Shown one piece after another: positions 7,406 to 15,327 of a DNA stretch of 64,000 nt. This DNA comes from Acidobacteriota bacterium (GTDB taxonomy: Bacteria > Acidobacteriota > Terriglobia > Bryobacterales > Bryobacteraceae). The stretch is from the NCBI GenBank assembly GCA_026394055.1, contig JAPKYZ010000089.1, positions 43,458-107,457 of the forward strand. The letters are read 5' to 3'. Position numbers and translations under genes: made by a program. Each line of letters starts with the position of its first letter. The first letter of the stretch is position 1. A model generated the notes under the pieces. The model made no database searches, had not been told where the DNA came from, and saw only the letters and a program-made list of their open reading frames with translations.

Positions 7406-8962
7406 ATGGCGCGCAATCCGAATCTCGTTGTCTTGCGTACCAATCAGTTGATGAAACCGCGGGCATCTTCGCTTTTTGTTCTCGCCACGCTGGCGACCAC
7501 CATTTTCGCTCATCCGATGGGAAATTTCAGTGTGAGTCATTATGCACGCTTAAAACCTGTCCCTGGCGCTTTACGGGTGACGTACGCGATCGACCTGGCC
7601 GAGATTCCGACGTTTGAGCTGTCGAGCTCCAGTGAGGCGGAAGCCCTGAAAAAGTTGGCTCCCGTGAAGATGGCGGCGTGGGTAGGTGAGCTGCGGTTCA
7701 CCTCCGGCGGCCAGCGTCTGACAGCGGTGATCGAAAAGACCAGCGTCGTCGTAGCGGAAGGCGCTGGAGCGATGCCGGTGATGCGCGTGACAGCGGAGCT
7801 CTCGGTGGCGGTGCCTGCCGGTGGTCCGGTGAACTACGAAGATCCCAACTTCGCGGGCCGGACGGGCTGGAAAGAAATCATTACGGGCGACGCGCCGGAT
7901 CGCAGCCAGGCGTTGGTGGCGTATCCACCGGAGACCACCAGCGCTCCGCCGCAGGATCTGCGGGCAGTGGTGATCGTGCCACCGGCGCCGGCGCTCGTCA
8001 GCAAGGCCGCTCCCGGATCAGCGAACCCGAAGAGCGCCGCCACCGTTTCGAGCGCGATTCCAGCTCAGGCTGCCGTGACCGCTCCGGCCACGCCCAATCC
8101 TGCGGCTGTCAATCCTGCCATCGCCGGGGGACCCCAGGATTCGAGCGCCGGCACCATGGTGCGAGGTGATTTTCTGTCCACTCTGCTAAGCCGCCGGGAG
8201 TTGCCGTTCGAGCTGGCGCTGCTCGGCCTGGGCGCGGCCTTTGTGGCCGGGGCGATGCATGCCATGTCGCCGGGTCATGGCAAGACGATTGTGGCCGCAT
8301 ATCTGGTGGGCGCCCGGGGCACGCTGAAGCATGCAGCTTTTTTGGGCGCGATGGTCACCTTCACGCACACGATCAGCGTGTTCGGGCTGGGACTGGTGAC
8401 GCTGTTCCTATCGCAGTACATTCTCCCGGAACGGATTGTGCCGTGGATGGGAGCGATTTCCGGCCTCGCGATTGTGATGGTGGGCGTGAACCTGTTCCAG
8501 AAGCGGCTGGCGAAGCTAACAGCTGGCGGCGACGCGCACGGCTTCGACCATAGCCACGATGACGGGCAGGATCACGGCCACACGCACGACCACGGCACGG
8601 GTCCACATCATCATCACGATCTACCGGAGAAGATCACGCTGGGCAGCCTGACGGCGCTGGGCGTCTCGGGCGGCCTGGTCCCCTGCCCCACGGCTCTGGT
8701 GCTACTGCTGAGCGCGATTGCGATGGGCCGGACGGCTTACGGGATGATCCTGCTGGTCTCCTTTAGCCTGGGGCTGGCACTGGTGCTGATGGCGATCGGC
8801 GGTGCGGTGTTGTACGCCAAATCCGTGATGCCGTCGCTACCGTCGATCACCAGCAGCCGGGCGTTTCAGGTGGTGCCGGTGCTGACGGCGGCGGTGATTG
8901 TAGGAGTAGGCGTCCTGATGACCGGCGCGGCGCTGGGTGTGTTCAAGGTGCCGGCCTACTAG
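7406..8962 (+). CDS. Nickel/cobalt efflux protein, NicO/RcnA-like, with extra N-terminal exported domain
   Basis: The C-terminal half (about residues 265-518) is a six-helix NicO-type transporter: HAMSPGHGKTIVAAYLVGARG in the first helices, a cytoplasmic or periplasmic histidine-rich loop (about residues 375-405) with more than ten His, and GLVPCPTALVLLL. The N-terminal part follows a signal peptide (residues ~16-36, cleavage near AHP) and forms a predicted beta-rich exported domain of about 160 residues, then an Ala/Pro-rich linker. His-rich loops in this family bind Ni or Co. aggaga stands 12 bases before ATG 7406; a second in-frame ATG at 7451 would start right at the signal peptide. Substrate metal is inferred from family only. 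Confidence 0.8.
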   Translation: MARNPNLVVLRTNQLMKPRASSLFVLATLATTIFAHPMGNFSVSHYARLKPVPGALRVTYAIDLAEIPTFELSSSSEAEALKKLAPVKMAAWVGELRFTSGGQRLTAVIEKTSVVVAEGAGAMPVMRVTAELSVAVPAGGPVNYEDPNFAGRTGWKEIITGDAPDRSQALVAYPPETTSAPPQDLRAVVIVPPAPALVSKAAPGSANPKSAATVSSAIPAQAAVTAPATPNPAAVNPAIAGGPQDSSAGTMVRGDFLSTLLSRRELPFELALLGLGAAFVAGAMHAMSPGHGKTIVAAYLVGARGTLKHAAFLGAMVTFTHTISVFGLGLVTLFLSQYILPERIVPWMGAISGLAIVMVGVNLFQKRLAKLTAGGDAHGFDHSHDDGQDHGHTHDHGTGPHHHHDLPEKITLGSLTALGVSGGLVPCPTALVLLLSAIAMGRTAYGMILLVSFSLGLALVLMAIGGAVLYAKSVMPSLPSITSSRAFQVVPVLTAAVIVGVGVLMTGAALGVFKVPAY

Positions 8963-9108
8963 GACGTCGCTTCGGCAGACCGTTGTGGCCGCTCGCCCAT
9001 CCAGCGTATGAGCTCCATCGGTCTTCCTCCGGCTTGGGGGCTAGCAGTCAACATTTTCTGCTCAGTTGCTAGACTACGGGCAGCCCACACTCTCGGGCGA
9101 CCTCTTTC

Positions 9109-10416
9109 ATGCGCACCAGCACCTTTGACCTGTTCAAGATCGGCGTGGGCCCCTCCAGCAGCCACACCGTCGGGCCGATGCGGGCGGCGGCGCGGTTTGC
9201 GGGGCTCTATCCGGCGGCTCACCGGATGGTGGGGGAGCTTTATGGGTCGCTGGCGCTCACCGGCGTTGGCCACGCCACCGATCGGGCGGTGTTGCTGGGG
9301 CTCTCAGGCGAGATGCCGGATACGGTGGACCCGGGGGCGATGGAGGCACTGCTCCACCGGATTGAGCAGGAGGGCCGCTTCTCGGTGGTGTTTCACCGGG
9401 ACCAGACATTGCCCGCCCACCCCAACGGCATGCGCTTCACCGCGCTTGACGCGGCGGGCGCGACGCTGGGTGCGAAGGTCTACTATTCGATCGGCGGCGG
9501 CTTTATCCGGGAAGAGGGCGAGGAAGTCGCGCAGACCACGGCGGGTGCCGTGCCGCATCCGTTTTCGAGTGGCGCGGAACTGCTCGACCGTGCGCAATCG
9601 GCGGGATTGCCGATCTGGCAGCTGATGTTCCGCAATGAGACGACGTGGCGCAGTGAGGCCGAAGTGCGAGCCGGAGTGTTGCGCTTCTGGACGGCGATGA
9701 AGGAGTGCACCTGGCGCGGGCTGCACACGGAGGGCATTTTGCCGGGCGGCTTGAATGTGCGGCGCCGCGCGCCCCGGCTCTACGAAAAGCTGGTGCACGG
9801 TGGGTCAAAGGATCCGTTGGCGGTGATGGATTGGGTGAACGTCTACGCCATGGCCGTCAATGAAGAGAATGCGGCAGGCGGGCGCGTGGTGACGGCTCCC
9901 ACCAATGGCGCGGCGGGCGTGATTCCAGCCGTGGCGCATTACTACCTGGAGTACATGTCGGGCGACTCCGAGGGGATCCTGCGCTACTTCCTGACAGCGG
10001 CGGCGATCGGCGTGCTCTACAAGGAGAACGCCTCGATTTCGGGCGCGGAGGTAGGCTGTCAGGGTGAAGTGGGCGTGGCCTGCTCCATGGCGGCGGCGGG
10101 GTTAGTCGGAGCGCTCGACGGCACGGCGGAACAGGTGGAACATGCGGCGGAAATCGGCATGGAGCACAACCTGGGCATGACCTGTGACCCGATCGGCGGC
10201 CTGGTCCAGATCCCGTGCATTGAGCGCAACGCCATCGGCGCCGTGAAGGCGATCAACGCGGCGCGCATGTCACTGCAGGAGACCGAAGGCCACAAGGTCT
10301 CGCTCGATCAAGTGATCCGGACCATGTACCAGACCGGGCTCGACATGCAGTCGAAGTACAAAGAGACGTCGCTCGCTGGTTTGGCCGTGCTCGCTGTCAG
10401 TCGCGTGGAATGCTGA
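9109..10416 (+). CDS. sdaA: L-serine ammonia-lyase (single-chain, iron-sulfur)
   Basis: A 435-residue L-serine dehydratase converting L-serine to pyruvate and ammonia using a [4Fe-4S] cluster rather than PLP. The beta domain begins with [19 protein letters not shown], the catalytic domain carries [13 protein letters not shown], and conserved cysteines appear in [21 protein letters not shown] and IPCIERN, which include the cluster ligands. Both domains are fused in one chain, as in E. coli SdaA. No clear Shine-Dalgarno precedes ATG 9109. It converges with the S10 peptidase gene, the two stops separated by three bases. Confidence 0.95.
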   Translation: MRTSTFDLFKIGVGPSSSHTVGPMRAAARFAGLYPAAHRMVGELYGSLALTGVGHATDRAVLLGLSGEMPDTVDPGAMEALLHRIEQEGRFSVVFHRDQTLPAHPNGMRFTALDAAGATLGAKVYYSIGGGFIREEGEEVAQTTAGAVPHPFSSGAELLDRAQSAGLPIWQLMFRNETTWRSEAEVRAGVLRFWTAMKECTWRGLHTEGILPGGLNVRRRAPRLYEKLVHGGSKDPLAVMDWVNVYAMAVNEENAAGGRVVTAPTNGAAGVIPAVAHYYLEYMSGDSEGILRYFLTAAAIGVLYKENASISGAEVGCQGEVGVACSMAAAGLVGALDGTAEQVEHAAEIGMEHNLGMTCDPIGGLVQIPCIERNAIGAVKAINAARMSLQETEGHKVSLDQVIRTMYQTGLDMQSKYKETSLAGLAVLAVSRVEC

Positions 10417-10419
10417 GCC

Positions 10420-11967
10420 CTACTTCGGCAGCGACTTCGAGATAAACTCGCCAATCTCGCGCGACACGCGTTCCAGCGACGGCTTGTGGATATAGAACAT
10501 GTGCCCGCTTTCAAAGTAGCTCCGCGTGATGGAGTTCTGGTAGATCTTGGGCAAGCCCATGTGCGACAGCGTGTATTCGGCGGCGAAGTAGGGCGTGGCC
10601 AAATCGTAGTAGCCGAAGCCGACGTAGAGCTTCATGTACGGGTTCTTGGCGAAGGCCTGGCGTAGGGCGTCGCTCGTGTCGACGTATTGATTTTGGCCGC
10701 CCGCGCCGTAATCCCAAGGCCCGATGCCGCCGCCCAGGATGTAGTACTGCAAGTCGGACTTGTAGTTCAGCGCGGTGCGGACATAATCGACAAACAGCGC
10801 CGTGTAGGGCGCGCGGATGGCGGTCATGGACGGGTCAAACTGCGGCGTCTCGGCACCGTTCAAACCTTCGACACCATCGAGGCGCCCATCGAGACGCCCG
10901 ACAGTATGGCCATCGGCGCGGCGGAGCTCCTTGGTGAAGTGCTGGATCTCGATCCGCAGGTCGTTCTGGTCGATGAACGTGCGGTCAAGGCCCGTCAGCC
11001 GGTGTAGTTTGTCGATGGCGGCTTTGCGCTCAGCATCAGTCAGTCGGTCCCCTTTCGCCAACACCACCGGGTACTCATTCTGCGCATACTCTTCAGATTC
11101 CTTCAGCGCCTTGCGCAGGTCCGCTTTCTGCAACTCTGGGGCGAGCTTCTTGTGATACCAAGCGATAGCGGTATAGGTGGGCAGGAACAGATGGTTCGGC
11201 AGATCATTGCCTTTGTTGAACCGGACCGTCTGATAGTTGAGGATGGTCGAGATCAACATCACGCCGTTGAAGGCGACGCCACGATCCACCAGATAGCCCG
11301 CGATGCCCGCCGCGCGGAAGGTGCCGTAGCTTTCGCCAATCATGTAGAGCGGTGAGGCCCAGCGGTCGTAACGGGTCAGGTAGAGGCGGATGAATTCGCC
11401 GACGCTCGCGATGTCGCCCTGGACGCCAAAGAACTTGCGGCCCAGCTCCGCCGTCACGGCGCGGCTGTAGCCGGTGCCGACGGGATCGATGAAGACTAGG
11501 TCCGCGTACGGCAGAAAAGTGTGCGGGTTGTCCTCCAGCACGAACGGCGGCGGCGGATAGGCGCCATCGTCGGTCATGCGGACGCGCTTGGGTCCGATCA
11601 TGCCCATATGCATCCAGACGCTGGCCGAGCCGGGCCCGCCGTTGAAGGAGATCAGCAGCGGGCGCTTGGTCCGCGGCTGATCGGTGTTCAGCGTGTAGGC
11701 GACAAAGAACATGTGCGCTTCGACGGCATCGGTCTGCTCATTGACGATCGGCAGGCGGCCGGTGGTGACGGTGTAGTTCAGCGTCTTGCCGCCCGCGTTC
11801 AGCGTGTGGCGCGTCGAGACCGGGTCGGGTTCAGGCTTGCTGGCGGTGGGCGGCGTGACGCTCGACGTAGCGGCCGGCTTGGCCCCCGCAGGAGCGAGCG
11901 GCTGTTGAGCTTGGAGCCCAATCAGCGGCCAAACGAGCAGGCAGAATACGGGGAAACGTCGCACCAT
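10420..11967 (-). CDS. Secreted serine carboxypeptidase, S10 family
   Basis: A 515-residue exported peptidase: signal peptide (~residues 1-20), a Pro/Ala/Thr-rich linker to ~50, then the alpha/beta-hydrolase fold. FNGGPGSASVW (108-118) is the oxyanion-hole motif of S10 enzymes, the nucleophile is S213 in GESYGTF, and the catalytic histidine is H489 in ESGHMFYIH; the acid is probably in VGFGYYDLATPY. S10 enzymes remove C-terminal residues from peptides, often at acidic pH. They are common in Acidobacteriota. A TATCAT box stands six bases before the start. Confidence 0.9.
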   Translation of the reverse strand: MVRRFPVFCLLVWPLIGLQAQQPLAPAGAKPAATSSVTPPTASKPEPDPVSTRHTLNAGGKTLNYTVTTGRLPIVNEQTDAVEAHMFFVAYTLNTDQPRTKRPLLISFNGGPGSASVWMHMGMIGPKRVRMTDDGAYPPPPFVLEDNPHTFLPYADLVFIDPVGTGYSRAVTAELGRKFFGVQGDIASVGEFIRLYLTRYDRWASPLYMIGESYGTFRAAGIAGYLVDRGVAFNGVMLISTILNYQTVRFNKGNDLPNHLFLPTYTAIAWYHKKLAPELQKADLRKALKESEEYAQNEYPVVLAKGDRLTDAERKAAIDKLHRLTGLDRTFIDQNDLRIEIQHFTKELRRADGHTVGRLDGRLDGVEGLNGAETPQFDPSMTAIRAPYTALFVDYVRTALNYKSDLQYYILGGGIGPWDYGAGGQNQYVDTSDALRQAFAKNPYMKLYVGFGYYDLATPYFAAEYTLSHMGLPKIYQNSITRSYFESGHMFYIHKPSLERVSREIGEFISKSLPK

Positions 11968-11979
11968 TGCCCTATGATA
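11965..11979 (-). promoter_or_regulatory. -10 box TATCAT six bases before the S10 peptidase start
   Basis: On the minus strand TATCAT (11979-11974) is followed by six bases and ATG 11967-11965. The spacing would place the transcription start at the start codon. No -35 consensus is evident. Confidence 0.45.
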
Positions 11980-11991
11980 AGCGACCCCGGC

Positions 11992-12774
11992 TCAGGCCTG
12001 AGTGCTCGCGATGCGGCTGGGGTCCCAATGGGCGATCGCCCACTCCAGTAAGTCAGCAGACGGGGGCGGCGCGTGTCCCAGCAGTTGCAGGGCCGTCCGG
12101 AGAGTCGCTTCATCACCGTTCGGGATGGCGGGGGCGCGGGTTTGCTTCGAGAGCTTGTCGCCCTCCTCGTCAGTGACCAGCGGCACGTGCAGATAGCGGG
12201 GTGCCGGGTAACCTAACAACCGCTGCAAGTGGATCTGGCGCGGCGTGGAATCGAGTAGATCGGCACCACGCACCACATCGGTGACGCCTTGGGCCGCGTC
12301 GTCCACCACCACGGCCAGTTGATAGGCGAACAGGCCGTCGGCTCGCTTGATGACAAACGATTCGCCGTCCGGCCAGCGGACTTTCACAGATCGGGCGGTC
12401 CGCCCGGCGGGCAGGCCATCGGCGCAGTGACAAACCGGGTCCTGCCGGGTGCAGGCACAGCTAAAAGCGGCGAGTCCCAGCCGGTGCAGGGCATCTTCGT
12501 AAAGCGCCGTCCGTCGGCTCTGGTAGACCACCTCGCCGTCCCAATGGAGGCCGTAGGATTCCAGCGTCCGCAGGATCGAATCGGCCGCACCGGGCACCGT
12601 GCGCGGAGTATCGACGTCTTCGATCCGCACCAGCCACCGGGCGCCGTGCGAACGGGCGTCGACGAAGCTGGCCACGGCGGCGACCAGCGACCCCAGATGC
12701 AGCGGACCGGTGGGCGAAGGAGCAAAGCGGCCGGTCCGCTGCCGGAGGTCAAGATGGGTTCCCGTCGAAAGCAC
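11992..12774 (-). CDS. gluQRS: Glutamyl-Q tRNA(Asp) synthetase
   Basis: A 260-residue truncated glutamyl-tRNA synthetase paralogue that attaches glutamate to queuosine in the anticodon of tRNA(Asp). It has the class I synthetase signature FAPSPTGPLHLGS (residues 18-29, HIGH motif as HLGS), the KLSKQ form of the KMSKS motif, and zinc-binding cysteines C106, C108, C115 and C117. It lacks the anticodon-binding domain of GltX, which explains the short length. The start is GTG 12774; the upstream cytochrome stop is 38 bases away. Confidence 0.93.
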   Translation of the reverse strand: MLSTGTHLDLRQRTGRFAPSPTGPLHLGSLVAAVASFVDARSHGARWLVRIEDVDTPRTVPGAADSILRTLESYGLHWDGEVVYQSRRTALYEDALHRLGLAAFSCACTRQDPVCHCADGLPAGRTARSVKVRWPDGESFVIKRADGLFAYQLAVVVDDAAQGVTDVVRGADLLDSTPRQIHLQRLLGYPAPRYLHVPLVTDEEGDKLSKQTRAPAIPNGDEATLRTALQLLGHAPPPSADLLEWAIAHWDPSRIASTQA

Positions 12775-12812
12775 GCAACCGCTATTGTTTCAAGCTCTCG
12801 CGCGAGATGCCA

Positions 12813-13328
12813 TCAATGGCTGGGGTTGGGGATGTCGGCCGGGTCCACGCCCTTGGTATCACCAAAAGAGGCGAAGCGGATGTAGGCGATCAAGTCCGCC
12901 AGTTGCTCCTTGGTGAGGCCGCGCGATTCCGGCGGATGTTTCCAGTCGCCATTGTCGCGGGTTGCACGAATCTCCGCCGCCGTGAGCGCGCGCTTGGCGG
13001 GCGGATTGACGTTGAGATCGAAATACTCGTCGTTACCCGCCTTCATGGCCGGGAACGCTTTGCCGCCTTTGGGCGACACTTCAATGACGGACTGTGTCCG
13101 GGTGGCCAAGATCGCCATCACCACGGCGCGAGGGTGCAGCCGCGACATGGTCTTCAGATCCGGCCCGACGGCCGTTCCCTGCCCGCCCAGCTGATGGCAC
13201 GTGGTGCACGCGTAGCCGGAAGCGCTCTTCAGGGCGAACAGTGCTTCGCCTCGTTTCGCTTGCTCCGGTGGATCGGCCGCCAGGCCCAGACTACAGGTGA
13301 GAATTACTACTGGAAGGTACCGCTTCAT
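12813..13328 (-). CDS. Exported monoheme cytochrome c family protein
   Basis: A 171-residue protein with a signal peptide (cleavage near residue 18) and one heme-binding motif, C41TTCH45, followed by LGGQGTAVGPDL as in cytochrome c domains found in secreted dehydrogenases and membrane-associated enzymes. The C-terminal half has LTKEQLADLIAYIRFAS, the typical last helix of class I cytochromes. The middle has an insertion (about residues 70-120) with beta character. GGGAGG stands upstream of ATG 13328, and a TATATT box lies further up in an AT-rich 110-bp gap. Redox partner is unknown. Confidence 0.85.
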   Translation of the reverse strand: MKRYLPVVILTCSLGLAADPPEQAKRGEALFALKSASGYACTTCHQLGGQGTAVGPDLKTMSRLHPRAVVMAILATRTQSVIEVSPKGGKAFPAMKAGNDEYFDLNVNPPAKRALTAAEIRATRDNGDWKHPPESRGLTKEQLADLIAYIRFASFGDTKGVDPADIPNPSH

Positions 13329-13439
13329 TTCGTTGCGCCTCCCATGCGCAACTAAAATATACTCCCTTTCTAGTAACTCTGCCAGCGGTTTTGAGAAACT
13401 ATTTTACTCGGCACAAAAAGCAGATCAACTAACTCCCCA
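13329..13439 (-). promoter_or_regulatory. AT-rich intergenic segment upstream of the cytochrome c gene
   Basis: This 111-bp gap is clearly richer in A/T than its surroundings. On the minus strand it contains a TATATT -10-like box about 30 bases before ATG 13328 and a Shine-Dalgarno GGGAGG. It probably holds the promoter of the cytochrome c/gluQRS pair. Confidence 0.4.
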
Positions 13440-14168
13440 TTACAATACCGGAGCCGTTTGGTCAGTATTGGTAATACCAGCAGGCAGCTCCATAATCTTG
13501 ATGTTCCGGAAGTGAATCTTGGCACCTTCTGATTCCAGGCACAGATAGCCCTTCTTCTGAGTGGAACGGCTAATGCCGTTGACAAACTTGCCATTGACTG
13601 ACAGTTTGATCACACCATCCACCGCCACCACGTCGTAGACGTTCCATTCGCCACGGCCCTTGCAGCGGTTTTCTGCCGACATGCTGCGCTCACCGCGGGC
13701 GAGATCGGGAATGGTCTTGACGCCACCCACGCCGAACAGCTCGCCGTGGACGTAGGCGATGGGCGGCAGCACGCCGTCCTTCATGTGCAGCTTCGGCCAA
13801 TCGAGTTCGAGCATCTGCACTTCCACACCATTGGGCAACCGGTTTTTCTCGCCGGGGCGGGCGTCGCTCCAGACAAAGACGCCGGAGTTGCCGCCAGGTT
13901 CGGTGTGCATCCATTCGATGTGGAGCATGAAGTTCTCATACTGCCGGTCACTGCGCATGACGCCGATGGGATGTCCGGTACAGATCAGCTCGCCATTCTC
14001 GACGCGCCAGGTGTCCGGGTCCGTGTTGACGTTCACCCAACCCGTCAGGTCGCGGCCATTGAAGAGATCGCGATAGGCGGGCACCGGGTCACTGAGCTCG
14101 CTGATGGCGTTCAAACCGAGCAGCGCCAGAATCGGCAGAGGGGAGAGCCAAGCAACAAAGCGTTTCAT
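13440..14168 (-). CDS. Secreted DUF1080 protein (3-keto-disaccharide hydrolase-like)
   Basis: A 242-residue exported protein with an N-terminal signal anchor, then one concanavalin-like DUF1080 domain: [10 protein letters not shown] is the family opening motif, followed by [30 protein letters not shown] and VEVQMLE. The domain family (PF06439) includes 3-keto-glucoside hydrolases and carbohydrate-binding proteins abundant in Planctomycetes and Acidobacteriota. Glycan turnover outside the cytoplasm is the likely role, the exact substrate unknown. The last dozen residues ([12 protein letters not shown]) extend past the domain. Confidence 0.85.
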   Translation of the reverse strand: MKRFVAWLSPLPILALLGLNAISELSDPVPAYRDLFNGRDLTGWVNVNTDPDTWRVENGELICTGHPIGVMRSDRQYENFMLHIEWMHTEPGGNSGVFVWSDARPGEKNRLPNGVEVQMLELDWPKLHMKDGVLPPIAYVHGELFGVGGVKTIPDLARGERSMSAENRCKGRGEWNVYDVVAVDGVIKLSVNGKFVNGISRSTQKKGYLCLESEGAKIHFRNIKIMELPAGITNTDQTAPVL

Positions 14169-14217
14169 AGGTAGGCTGAGGCTGATCGTACCGCAGCGCG
14201 AGCGTTATGCGGGGCGG

Positions 14218-14688
14218 CTAGGCGCGGCCGAACAGCAGCACGGCCAGCAGCGGGCCGTTATCCTGAATCGCCGACCAAGCCAGGTGCGCGCCAATCGAAC
14301 ACCAGACAGTCCCCGAACCGGAGCGGAGCTTGGCCAGTATCCAGCCGCCCACCAACGGTCCCGTAACCGCCGAGCCGATCGACCAACCGGTGAGCGTGGC
14401 GTAGGCGGCGAACGCGAGCGAGGTCCCCACTTCCGCCATCCCGGCGCCCCAGCGCTTCTCCATCCAGGCAAACAGCGGCCCTCGAAACGCCAACTCTTCG
14501 AGCACGACCAGCCACGAGAGGTTCAAGATGCTCATCCAAAGCACGCCTACGGGCCGCGCCTCCGATTCAGTCCACTGCCAGCCGAGCAACAGATGGCCCA
14601 GGGCGGCCGCCAGCAGCGATAAGCCCGCACCGACGGCCAAGCCCAAGAAGAAGGATCGGACGCGCTCCGCCGGGGACGGTGCGTCCAC
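14218..14688 (-). CDS. CPBP family intramembrane glutamic endopeptidase
   Basis: About 156 residues with four or five hydrophobic helices and the CPBP/Abi hallmark EELAFRG (the EExxxR motif), followed by later polar residues in the third and fourth conserved motifs (HLAWS). The family includes CAAX-type prenyl proteases and bacteriocin self-immunity proteins; no peptide target is evident. Starts are ambiguous: GTG at 14688 lies just after the NUDIX stop (14694) and GTG at 14706 would overlap it. The frame stays open far upstream through the NUDIX gene, but that stretch is not the same protein. The pair is probably co-transcribed. Confidence 0.75.
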   Translation of the reverse strand: MDAPSPAERVRSFFLGLAVGAGLSLLAAALGHLLLGWQWTESEARPVGVLWMSILNLSWLVVLEELAFRGPLFAWMEKRWGAGMAEVGTSLAFAAYATLTGWSIGSAVTGPLVGGWILAKLRSGSGTVWCSIGAHLAWSAIQDNGPLLAVLLFGRA

Positions 14689-14693
14689 GGAGC

Positions 14694-15242
14694 CTACCAG
14701 CCCCACAAGGCGCGCAGCGCGCTGCGGCGGATGCTGGAGGGCAGATCGTAGTCGCCAAACTGGGAGATCGGACACCAAGCGACGGCCCGGGTCTCCTCGG
14801 AACCTTGGAGCTTTTCTGACCGCGCGACGAAGCTGAACACCAGATCGTGATGGAGATGGTAGGGCTCGCGGCCTTTGGCGGGGATGCCGTGGACGTCGAT
14901 GCCCACCAGCAGCGGCGACTGCTCCGGCACCAGATCCACGCCGGTCTCCTCCAGCGCTTCCCGACGGGCTGTGGCCGCGACATCCAGGTCCGTGCTTTCG
15001 ACGTGGCCGCCGGGCAACAGCCACCGGTCCAGGCGCCGATGGTGGACCAGCAGGATCTTCTGCTTGGAAGGGTTCAAGACGACCGCCGTGCCCGTGATAT
15101 GCCCGGGCGTGAAATGGTCGCGCGAGAAGGGCGTGGGCGCGCATTCCAGCAGCATCAGCACCAGTTCTTTGCTCTTGTGGGCGGCCTCATCACCTTCATC
15201 CACAAACTGTTCTACGCACTGCGCGATTTCGGACGCTCTCAT
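14694..15242 (-). CDS. NUDIX hydrolase
   Basis: A 182-residue NUDIX protein. The Nudix box runs from LPGGHVE to RREALEETGVD; it is a variant in which the middle glutamate of GX5EX7REUXEEXGU is replaced within an STDLD segment, as in a large family of GGHVEP(G)D proteins. The catalytic EExG helix is intact. Such enzymes hydrolyse nucleoside diphosphate derivatives; substrate unknown. I prefer ATG 15242 (MRASEIAQ) over an in-frame start at 15344, because the longer form would run into the 5' end of the divergent receptor gene and its promoter. Followed by the CPBP gene. Confidence 0.8.
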   Translation of the reverse strand: MRASEIAQCVEQFVDEGDEAAHKSKELVLMLLECAPTPFSRDHFTPGHITGTAVVLNPSKQKILLVHHRRLDRWLLPGGHVESTDLDVAATARREALEETGVDLVPEQSPLLVGIDVHGIPAKGREPYHLHHDLVFSFVARSEKLQGSEETRAVAWCPISQFGDYDLPSSIRRSALRALWGW

Positions 15243-15313
15243 CAGAAGCCAGTTTAGCGAACCCGTATGGCGGAGGCTATGAAAACGGGATGCTCGCGAA
15301 TTTGATGAAACGA

Positions 15314-15327
15314 TATAATCCGGTATG
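15314..15327 (+). promoter_or_regulatory. -10 box TATAAT five bases before the TonB-dependent receptor start
   Basis: A perfect TATAAT at 15314-15319 is followed by five bases and ATG 15325. If used, the mRNA would begin at the start codon. Alternatively translation begins at a later codon, since the first ~25 residues precede the hydrophobic signal core. Confidence 0.5.

Noticed and set aside
8963..9108. Possible riboswitch or tRNA in the gap before sdaA
   Set aside because: No cloverleaf, no conserved riboswitch core and no stable hairpin at the right place; it seems to be a plain promoter region.
14706..15144. Extension of the CPBP frame upstream through the NUDIX gene
   Set aside because: The stretch is Arg/Pro/Ser-rich, matches no family, and overlaps the NUDIX gene on the same strand in another frame; the CPBP gene starts near 14688 or 14706.
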